A stretch of DNA of 5,038 nucleotides, taken from NCBI GenBank assembly GCA_022781015.1, contig JALEUF010000083.1, forward strand, positions 1 to 5,038. The letters are read 5' to 3'. Source of the stretch: Caryophanales bacterium. Its GTDB lineage: Bacteria > Bacillota_I > Bacilli_A > RFN20 > CAG-826. Below are positions 1-5,038 of this stretch, piece after piece; the first letter of the stretch is position 1, and each line of letters starts with the position of its first letter. The position numbers were made by a program, and so were the translations under genes. A model generated the notes under the pieces. The model had not been told where the DNA came from. It was given only the letters and a program-made list of their open reading frames with translations, and ran no database searches.

Positions 1-1506
1 CTTATAGCTACCTTGATTTGCTTTATAGGAGACGGGATTGCCTTATTCAGTTTCCCGTCTAAATTAGAGATAGATTCTAGTTTTAGCTTTGTTTCTCCTA
101 TTTCTTTTAGGATTTACCTCCTATTTGCATATTTATCCTTAGCGATATTTATTTATTCTTTCTACACCTTCCTTCCTTTGTTAAAAAAGGGGAAGAAGAG
201 TTTTAATTTCGTATTTGAAATTTTTGTTATTGTTTCTTTGCTAGGAATAATTATTAGCTATATAATTGATTTTAATGATTATGTTGCCTTATTTAAGGGA
301 GAAGAGTCCTTTATTTCTTCTTTGTTCGGGCATAAAAATATATTCGGCCTTGTTATTCTTTTTGGGGTAATGTCAACGATATATCTATTTGAATTAGATA
401 AAAAGAAGTGGAGGATATTTTTCTTTATTTTCCTTCTTGTATCCTCAGTTCCAGTCAATTCCAAATCATCCATAGTGGCCGAAGCTGTCTTGATATTTTC
501 TTACATGTTATATAAGGGATTTACGTTGTTTAAAACGAAAAAGAAGCTATCCATTACCTTGTTTTCTATTGTAGGAGTTATCTTTTTGATCGGGATTATT
601 CTTTTATGTATACCGATTCCAGAAGGGGATGGATTATTTAGAAATCTATTATTAGCATGCAAGAGCATTTTCTCTAGCGGAGAAGGAACGACAATCGGGA
701 CTAGGTTTGTAATATATAAAAAGCTATTTAATCAATTAAATATGTCTCCCATGTTTTGGATATTTGGGTTTGGCGATACTAATTTCCAGTATTCATTCTT
801 CTATGCAGCGGATTCTTCTTCTCCTGATGCCAAAGCGTTTAATTCCTGGCCAGCCCATAATGGATTCCTAGAATGTCTAGCTAGGGGAGGCTTATTGCGT
901 TCAATAATATATATTGCAGTTTTAGTTTATCTAGGTTATAGATTTGTTAAGAAATTCAAAGAGAATAAAGACCCATCGATATTTATGAGTTTAGTCTACT
1001 TTGCCCCATTCCTAATTAGGACTTTAGTAGAATATGAATATCTATTCCTTGATTCATATAAAGGGGCCATTTTTGCTTTATTTATTATTGTGCCTATATT
1101 AGAAAGCAAGGAAGAATATGAATATCAAATATCATTTGTAAGAATAAAAGATTTCTTAATCAAGAATTATCGATTTGCATTCTTATTAATTGGATCTTCA
1201 TTGCTATCTTTCTCTCTACTTTATTTGGATATTTATTCTTTATCGATTGCCTTACCTTTAGGATTGATAAGTTTCGCAATTTATTTAATCTTAGGGATTA
1301 GAAACAACAAGAATATGGCTACATGGGTTGGCTCTTTTTCCTTAATCCTAGTTTTATCCTTTTCATTGCCTTTTGGATTAATAGGTAATATGCCGACTAT
1401 GGGAATCATATTTTCTATTCCATTTGGATTGGTTGTTCCTTTAGTAGGCCTAGCTTCCTATAATGCTTATTTATCTTTAGAAATAAATAAACCAAGTCTA
1501 ATTTAG
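1..1506 (+). CDS. O-antigen ligase/polymerase-like (Wzy_C-type) multi-pass membrane protein, 5'-truncated by window edge
   Basis: This is the C-terminal 501 residues of an integral membrane protein. The frame is open to base 1, so the TTG at 13, which has no ribosome-binding site, is probably an internal Leu codon and the true start lies off the window. About a dozen hydrophobic segments are visible, roughly at residues 37-61, 70-90, 110-130, 137-152, 156-173, 183-205, 298-316, 326-344, 355-368, 391-411, 413-432, 441-461 and 466-486. Between the sixth and seventh lies a hydrophilic loop (about 206-297) carrying GTRF (Arg235) and, later, WPAHNGFLE (His286). An Arg followed by an HN.fl..l...GG motif in a large outer loop is the hallmark of the O-antigen ligase/polymerase superfamily; FGHKNIFG (about 109-116) and an S-K-S-S segment (about 154-157) also fit. 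Family members join or polymerise undecaprenyl-linked glycans at the outer membrane face. In a Gram-positive, a capsule or wall-glycan polymerase or ligase role is likely but unproven. Four extra hydrophobic segments after residue 390 are unusual. It ends in TAG. Confidence 0.72.
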   Translation, partial: LIATLICFIGDGIALFSFPSKLEIDSSFSFVSPISFRIYLLFAYLSLAIFIYSFYTFLPLLKKGKKSFNFVFEIFVIVSLLGIIISYIIDFNDYVALFKGEESFISSLFGHKNIFGLVILFGVMSTIYLFELDKKKWRIFFFIFLLVSSVPVNSKSSIVAEAVLIFSYMLYKGFTLFKTKKKLSITLFSIVGVIFLIGIILLCIPIPEGDGLFRNLLLACKSIFSSGEGTTIGTRFVIYKKLFNQLNMSPMFWIFGFGDTNFQYSFFYAADSSSPDAKAFNSWPAHNGFLECLARGGLLRSIIYIAVLVYLGYRFVKKFKENKDPSIFMSLVYFAPFLIRTLVEYEYLFLDSYKGAIFALFIIVPILESKEEYEYQISFVRIKDFLIKNYRFAFLLIGSSLLSFSLLYLDIYSLSIALPLGLISFAIYLILGIRNNKNMATWVGSFSLILVLSFSLPFGLIGNMPTMGIIFSIPFGLVVPLVGLASYNAYLSLEINKPSLI

Positions 1507-1602
1507 CATTTTTATCTAAATTCGATATTTTCCATGTAAAAACTGTTATTTTTGTTGCAGTCATTCATAAATATGTTGAATATAATCAACATAATCTTCT
1601 TT

Positions 1603-1630
1603 TTGACTGGCCAATATTTTAAAATATAGT
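1603..1630 (+). promoter_or_regulatory. Candidate sigma-A promoter P1 of the lipoprotein operon
   Basis: TTGACT at 1603-1608 (5 of 6 to the -35 consensus) is followed after 16 bp by TATAGT at 1625-1630 (5 of 6 to the -10 consensus). Transcription would begin near 1637 and give a leader of about 128 nt before the lipoprotein start at 1765. This is the best paired -35/-10 seen in the gap. It is read by eye in AT-rich DNA, so a chance match remains possible. Confidence 0.5.
1614..1627. repeat. 14-bp perfect palindrome overlapping the P1 -10 element
   Basis: ATATTTTAAAATAT reads the same on both strands and covers the end of the P1 spacer and the first three bases of its -10 hexamer. A palindrome here could be an operator for a dimeric repressor. 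It is made only of A and T in AT-rich DNA, so chance is a serious alternative. Confidence 0.3.
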
Positions 1631-1687
1631 TCGCTTATTTCTATTTGTTAGGCAAGAAAAAGCAATAATATATTTAACCTTAATTTC

Positions 1688-1710
1688 GACAGCAAAAGTT
1701 TTTTGTTGTT
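1688..1710 (+). other. Weak RNA hairpin in the intergenic region / leader
   Basis: GACAGCAAAA (1688-1697) can pair with TTTTGTTGTT (1701-1710) across a 3-nt GTT loop: ten pairs, two of them G-U. In a transcript from P1 or reading through from the upstream gene, it could act as a poor terminator or attenuator. The U-run lies inside the stem rather than after it, so it is not a classic intrinsic terminator. No better terminator for the upstream gene was found. Confidence 0.2.
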
Positions 1711-1728
1711 TAATATTAATAATATTAA
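1711..1728. repeat. Tandem 9-bp direct repeat (TAATATTAA x2)
   Basis: TAATATTAA occurs at 1711-1719 and again directly at 1720-1728, immediately upstream of the second -10 element. Each unit contains the palindrome TAATATTA, and with its flanks the block also reads as an imperfect inverted repeat. It may be a protein-binding site, or simply low-complexity AT DNA. Confidence 0.35.
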
Positions 1729-1731
1729 CTA

Positions 1732-1737
1732 TATAAT
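1732..1737 (+). promoter_or_regulatory. Candidate second -10 element (P2), perfect TATAAT
   Basis: TATAAT is a perfect -10 hexamer. Initiation about 7 bp downstream would give a leader of about 20 nt that still includes the ribosome-binding site at 1754-1758. The hexamer 17 bp upstream (TTTAAT, 1709-1714) matches the -35 consensus at only 3 of 6 positions and there is no TG extension, so use of this promoter would need an activator or tolerate a weak -35. Confidence 0.35.
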
Positions 1738-1753
1738 ATCCCTTTGTATGAAC

Positions 1754-1758
1754 GAGGG
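1754..1758 (+). promoter_or_regulatory. Ribosome-binding site that fixes the first lipoprotein start
   Basis: GAGGG lies 6 nt before the ATG at 1765. This decides the start: the same frame is open from a TTG at 1744, but that codon has no Shine-Dalgarno sequence, and using it would put seven extra residues, including Glu, in front of a normal lipoprotein signal peptide. Confidence 0.7.
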
Positions 1759-1764
1759 TATTTT

Positions 1765-3870
1765 ATGAATTTGTCTAAATTTAAAAAATCCTTGTTAGTT
1801 ATTTCTAATCTAGCCCTTCTATTATCTTGCGGCGAGCCAAGTTCGTCTAGCGAACCTACTAGCAGCAAAGATAGCAGCGAAGAGGATTCCTCTTTGGTAG
1901 AAGAAGACTACAAAGAAGAACTAACAAAGATGCTTAAAGAGCTTTCCAAAGCTGTTTCCTACTCATCTTTAGTTACCGTTACTTCCTCAACTGGAACTGG
2001 AGAAAACTTACAAAATTATTATGGACGTTATTACCTAGATGTCCAAACAACCAAGAAGGAATATGCCTATCAACAATATGAAGGCATCGAAAGTAACACT
2101 TCTCTTCCTAAGAAAGAAGTAGTCGCGGATTCAGGCTATTTCTATACTGATCCATTTGGCAATACTTATAGCAATTACCTTGCTATTAATAATGTCTTGA
2201 TTCCTTATCAAATTAGCCAAGATACAATCCAAGGTAGTAAGCCTGTAATGTGGGATGAATCTGGATTATGTGATGTCTTCTTTGATCTGAAATCCGATAT
2301 GTTTGATAAGAACAAAGATGGTAGTTTTATTTTAAATGATAAGGCCGATGCATCGCTTAGAAGGAATATAACGGCCAATTTCTTTGGTTCAAATACTGTT
2401 CCTGCTGCTAAAGATTTCATCTTGACTATTAAAGATGGACATATAAGCGAATATTATCTTTCTACCGAAACCCAAAAAAGATATGACCCAGCTTATCAAG
2501 CTAGTTACACCATGCAATATGAATTTGAAGGAAATATTGTTGCCTATGGTGAGGATAATGAAGAAATAAAGAAAAACTTCATTAAGCAAGCAAGCGGTGA
2601 AAAAGATGAAGCCCTAGAAGCAACATTAGCTAAGCTTAGAAAAAATAATTATAAGGAAACTACTTCCATCTATAGGGTTGGGGAACCTGATTTGTCCCTA
2701 AAAGGCACTTTAGCCCAAAAGAACGAAACCATGTATGGGAATTCCACTAAAGTTGCTAAAGTCTATAACGCTACTAATAAATTGCTCTCAAGTAAATATT
2801 ATTACGAAACTGAGGATAATTTCATTCAGGAAGTAATTGAAATACAGGGGAATTATTATAACCAAGGACTTAAGTTATCTAATTCCAATTTATCTACTAC
2901 CTTCCCTCAATTTGCTATGTCTTCCCTTTTCTTCAATAAAGAAGAAGATGGACTATATAGCTATGAAATGGGTAATAAGAATTGTCAGATATTCGCTTCT
3001 AATACATTTACCGAAGTAACTACTTCTCTATTGTATTCTTCTACAATCGACTTAAGGAAAGAAAATGAAGTTACTATTTCCGGAATATATGCGATAAGTA
3101 GTGATTCCATGACTGCTTATTACAAACTTGTCTCTACATTTAGCGATATAGGGACTACCGTTACTGGAATCGATCCCAGCAAGATAAAAGACGGCGATAG
3201 CCTTACTCTAGATCAATTATTCGCTGGCGATGAATACCTATCTACTGCTAAAAAAATATTGGGTGAGGATAGATTCAATTCCATTGCAACTTTGGGTGGA
3301 TATTATAACCAAGCAACCTTATTTGCATCTGAAGAAGACAAGCAAGTCCAGATGCAATATTACATGGGTAGCCTTGCCATCTATGATTTTGATGGAGATG
3401 GCTCGCTCTCTTCTTATGAACAGGCTGCCTTATATAGCGAAGTCGACCGTGTATTGCGCGCCTATTCTTCTAAGGTAGATTCTACTTATTGGCCTGAATT
3501 AAAAGCAGGGCTATATCCAAATACTTCTTTATGCATCGAATTGACTTCAACCCAAGTTGTATCTAAAGGAGTTGAACTAACATTAGATGTCTTCTTCACT
3601 TATGATCAATCTTCTTCTAGCGCCTATATTGTTATCGAGGCTAAATATAACGAAAAGGTAACAGTTACCTTCGATTTCAATTATGAAGGGGCCGAAAACG
3701 TAACAAAAGTTATCAATAAAGGCGATAAAATCGATGCCTTAGCCGCTAGAAGGAAAGGATATATGTTCCTAGGCTGGTATAAGGATAAGGAACTTACCGA
3801 AATCGCTTCATTTGATGAACCTATCGCTTCCGATACGACTTTCTATGCCAAATGGGAAAAAATAAATTAA
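1765..3870 (+). CDS. Surface lipoprotein with duplicated beta-rich module, EF-hand loop and C-terminal Flg_new repeat
   Basis: The product is a 701-residue protein with no specific function that I recognise. Residues 1-21 form a lipoprotein signal peptide (basic N-terminus, hydrophobic core) with lipobox LLSC and lipidated Cys22, placing it on the outer membrane face. A Ser/Glu-rich linker spans about 26-48. Two similar modules follow (about 50-270 and 282-470). Each starts with a short helix, then beta strands, then a D-G turn (NKDGSF near 183-188; KEEDGLY near 392-398). A more helical part (about 470-575) contains a canonical EF-hand loop, D541-F-D-G-D-G-S-L-S-S-Y-E552. Residues 632-697 match the Listeria-Bacteroides repeat (Flg_new), with GYMFLGWY and an ending YAKW; this beta-grasp-like repeat is common in surface and internalin-type proteins. 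It is first in an operon with a related lipoprotein 10 bp downstream. A role in binding host, diet or glycan ligands is inference. Cell-surface lipoprotein is well supported; the substrate is unknown. Confidence 0.85.
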   Translation: MNLSKFKKSLLVISNLALLLSCGEPSSSSEPTSSKDSSEEDSSLVEEDYKEELTKMLKELSKAVSYSSLVTVTSSTGTGENLQNYYGRYYLDVQTTKKEYAYQQYEGIESNTSLPKKEVVADSGYFYTDPFGNTYSNYLAINNVLIPYQISQDTIQGSKPVMWDESGLCDVFFDLKSDMFDKNKDGSFILNDKADASLRRNITANFFGSNTVPAAKDFILTIKDGHISEYYLSTETQKRYDPAYQASYTMQYEFEGNIVAYGEDNEEIKKNFIKQASGEKDEALEATLAKLRKNNYKETTSIYRVGEPDLSLKGTLAQKNETMYGNSTKVAKVYNATNKLLSSKYYYETEDNFIQEVIEIQGNYYNQGLKLSNSNLSTTFPQFAMSSLFFNKEEDGLYSYEMGNKNCQIFASNTFTEVTTSLLYSSTIDLRKENEVTISGIYAISSDSMTAYYKLVSTFSDIGTTVTGIDPSKIKDGDSLTLDQLFAGDEYLSTAKKILGEDRFNSIATLGGYYNQATLFASEEDKQVQMQYYMGSLAIYDFDGDGSLSSYEQAALYSEVDRVLRAYSSKVDSTYWPELKAGLYPNTSLCIELTSTQVVSKGVELTLDVFFTYDQSSSSAYIVIEAKYNEKVTVTFDFNYEGAENVTKVINKGDKIDALAARRKGYMFLGWYKDKELTEIASFDEPIASDTTFYAKWEKIN
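3385..3420 (+). other. EF-hand-type calcium-binding loop within the first lipoprotein
   Basis: Residues 541-552 read DFDGDGSLSSYE: acidic residues at loop positions 1, 3, 5 and 12, Gly at 6 and a hydrophobic residue (Leu) at 8, exactly the EF-hand pattern. Probably helical stretches lie on both sides (about 525-540 and 553-566), as the fold requires. Only one good loop is visible, whereas EF-hands usually pair. Confidence 0.6.
3658..3855 (+). other. Listeria-Bacteroides (Flg_new) repeat domain at the C-terminus of the first lipoprotein
   Basis: Residues 632-697 begin VTVTFDFNYEG, contain KGYMFLGWYKDKE and end DTTFYAKW. This is the typical order of a Flg_new/InlB B-repeat unit: V.F..n, a G-x-x-F-x-G-W-Y turn, then T.YAkW. 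One copy is present, four residues from the stop codon. Confidence 0.8.
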
Positions 3871-3874
3871 GGAG
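3869..3874 (+). promoter_or_regulatory. Ribosome-binding site of the second lipoprotein, overlapping the upstream stop
   Basis: AAGGAG uses the last two bases of the upstream TAA and sits 6 nt before the ATG at 3881. The overlap means ribosomes ending on the first gene are placed on the second start, so translational coupling is plausible and the start choice is secure. Confidence 0.75.
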
Positions 3875-3880
3875 AAACAT

Positions 3881-5038
3881 ATGAAAAAGCAAAGCAAATT
3901 GTTATTAATCACATTATCATCTTTAATGCTATTTTCTTGCGCTGGGGGAGATATTTCTTCTAGCTCTAGTAGTAGCGAATCCTCAAATAAAGGTGGCGAA
4001 TTCACCTCGGATGTATCTTCTATTCCTGATAAAAGCGATGATACTAATCCAAGCATTTCTACCAAGCCTTCTAATTATGATGCCATTACTGAAGATGTTT
4101 TTAATGAACTTAGAAATAGTGGCTTATTAATCCAAGGCAAGGTCAACTGGGAATTCTCTGGAGAAGTAACTGATCCTACCTACGGCACGACTTATGATGC
4201 TAGCGAAAAGATTAGCTTTACCAAATTCGCTGGACAATCTTCCGCTACATTAAATAGTGAAGTACGTTTCTCTTCTACTAGCGATGAAGCTGATCCTGAT
4301 GCTTCTTATACTTTCAAAGTATTCCGTAATGAAAAAGGGTTACTAACTAGATTATATCTAGGTGCTGATAACAAGGTACATGAAGTTGTCTATACTAGCG
4401 AAGATACCGATGAAGACGGAAATAAAATCAATGTCGAAGTTGGATATGATAGATATTTTGCTAACCCATTCAAACTAATTAAGTATTCTGATATCAGGGA
4501 TAATAAGGATGGAACTTATTCAGTTACTTCCTATTCTGCTTCTGATTTTGGAATTGCCGCAATGTTCTTCGGCGAGACTTTTGAAGCTGATGTCAATAAG
4601 TGCTTATTAACATTAGAAAGCGGGACTGTACATCTTGATATCCAAACTGCTAGAAAGGTCTATGAAGATGACACTAGCGTCTATAACTGGTTCACTGCTA
4701 GCATGGATATCATGCAAGCCCAGGAACAAGATATCGCTAAGCCTGCTCCATATGAAGAAGATGAAGAAGTAAAACCTTTATTAAATGCGTTTGGTGAAAT
4801 TTCAAATTCCTTAAAAGAAGGTGGACATGGTGTTACTTTCTCTTATTCTGAATATTATCAAGAGAACGAATATAGGAAAGATGTTACCTATATGACTCCA
4901 GATGGATATGTTACCGAATCCAATTCCAAAGGTAGCGTTCCTAGCGGGATTGCTAAGTTTGATAACGGCAAGAATTATTATTTCGAATTCAGGAACAACA
5001 AAATCGTAAAAAGTGGAACTTCAAATACATTGCATCTT
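3881..5038 (+). CDS. Second lipoprotein, modular paralogue of its neighbour, 3'-truncated by window edge
   Basis: The frame is open for 386 codons from the ATG at 3881 to the last base with no stop, so the C-terminus is missing. Residues 1-19 (MKKQSK, then a hydrophobic core) with lipobox LFSC and Cys20 form a lipoprotein signal peptide. A poly-Ser linker follows, with seven consecutive Ser at 26-32 in a Ser/Asp/Pro-rich stretch to about 65. A first module (about 66-297) starts with a helix (EDVFNELRNSG), continues as beta strands, and has NKDGTYSV (208-215), then MFFGE and an alternating strand, the same layout as both modules of the upstream lipoprotein. A second module starts near 298 (KPLLNAFGEISNSL) and runs off the edge. 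An acidic loop DTDEDGNKINVE (175-186) resembles a calcium loop but lacks the hydrophobic position 8. No catalytic motif is seen. It is probably an outer-face binding or structural protein made together with its neighbour; the substrate is unknown. Confidence 0.85.
   Translation, partial: MKKQSKLLLITLSSLMLFSCAGGDISSSSSSSESSNKGGEFTSDVSSIPDKSDDTNPSISTKPSNYDAITEDVFNELRNSGLLIQGKVNWEFSGEVTDPTYGTTYDASEKISFTKFAGQSSATLNSEVRFSSTSDEADPDASYTFKVFRNEKGLLTRLYLGADNKVHEVVYTSEDTDEDGNKINVEVGYDRYFANPFKLIKYSDIRDNKDGTYSVTSYSASDFGIAAMFFGETFEADVNKCLLTLESGTVHLDIQTARKVYEDDTSVYNWFTASMDIMQAQEQDIAKPAPYEEDEEVKPLLNAFGEISNSLKEGGHGVTFSYSEYYQENEYRKDVTYMTPDGYVTESNSKGSVPSGIAKFDNGKNYYFEFRNNKIVKSGTSNTLHL

Noticed and set aside
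279..473. 64-codon open frame on the minus strand
   Set aside because: It lies fully inside the membrane-protein gene on the opposite strand, with no recognisable product and no sign of its own promoter; a composition artefact.
1500..1522. Inverted repeat AATTTAG / CTAAATT at the stop of the membrane-protein gene, considered as a terminator
   Set aside because: The stem is 7 bp with one G-C pair, the loop is 9 nt and no T-run follows; too weak for an intrinsic terminator.
1581..1586. Another TATAAT at 1581-1586 considered as a promoter
   Set aside because: No acceptable -35 lies 16-18 bp upstream (the nearest TTG-containing hexamer is 20 bp away), and such hexamers are common by chance in AT-rich DNA.
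1744..1764. Upstream in-frame TTG start for the first lipoprotein, adding seven residues
   Set aside because: It has no ribosome-binding site, whereas ATG at 1765 has GAGGG at correct spacing and gives a normal lipoprotein signal peptide.
2305..2340. EF-hand-like DKNKDGSFILND (residues 181-192) in the first lipoprotein
   Set aside because: It fits the spacing, but the equivalent position in the other modules (KEEDGLY, DNKDGTY) is a beta-hairpin turn, so a calcium loop is unlikely.
2208..2589. Two overlapping minus-strand open frames (2208-2420 and 2389-2589)
   Set aside because: Both lie inside the well-supported first lipoprotein gene and encode nothing recognisable.
2837..3478. Plus-strand out-of-frame open frames at 2837-3019 and 3230-3478
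   Set aside because: They overlap the lipoprotein gene in another frame; the real frame carries the clear EF-hand and module sequence here.
3956..3979. Poly-Ser tract (seven Ser) considered as a slippage or phase-variation repeat
   Set aside because: The Ser codons are mixed (TCT, AGC, AGT), not an exact nucleotide repeat, so strand slippage is unlikely; it is a linker.
3808..4065. 85-codon minus-strand open frame across the junction of the two lipoproteins
   Set aside because: It is antisense to both genes and to the ribosome-binding site between them; its Ser/Leu/Glu-rich translation reflects the Ser-linker codons on the other strand.

Overview
The window reads as AT-rich chromosomal DNA from a low-GC Gram-positive (Firmicutes/Bacilli) lineage. 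The evidence is Shine-Dalgarno sites (GAGGG, AAGGAG), AT-rich promoter-like elements, lipoprotein signal peptides followed by Ser-rich linkers, and a C-terminal Listeria-Bacteroides (Flg_new) repeat. This style is common in uncultured gut or rumen Bacilli such as the RF39/Erysipelotrichia-like groups, but that placement is inference. Trp is encoded by TGG throughout, and the visible stops are TAG and TAA, so the standard bacterial code fits and the mycoplasma UGA=Trp code is not indicated.

Layout: all three genes are on the + strand. (1) 1-1506 is the 3' part of a multi-pass membrane protein of the O-antigen ligase/polymerase (Wzy_C-like) type, cut by the left edge. (2) 1507-1764 is a 258-bp intergenic region. 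It holds a good sigma-A-type promoter candidate (TTGACT-N16-TATAGT), a second perfect TATAAT just before the next gene, a 14-bp palindrome overlapping the first -10, a tandem 9-bp repeat, and a weak hairpin. (3) 1765-3870 encodes a 701-residue lipoprotein with two related beta-rich modules, a textbook EF-hand calcium loop and a Flg_new repeat. (4) 3881 to the right edge encodes a second lipoprotein (386 residues visible, no stop reached). It has the same modular plan and starts 10 bp after the first, with its ribosome-binding site touching the upstream stop codon.

The two lipoproteins almost certainly form one operon driven from the intergenic region and are probably distant paralogues displayed on the outer face of the membrane. 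The polymerase-like gene upstream would act in surface glycan assembly, but the 258-bp gap and the promoter signals suggest it is transcribed separately. No mobile element, RNA gene, CRISPR array or defence system is visible. The most interesting content is the uncharacterised repeat-module lipoprotein pair and its possible calcium site.
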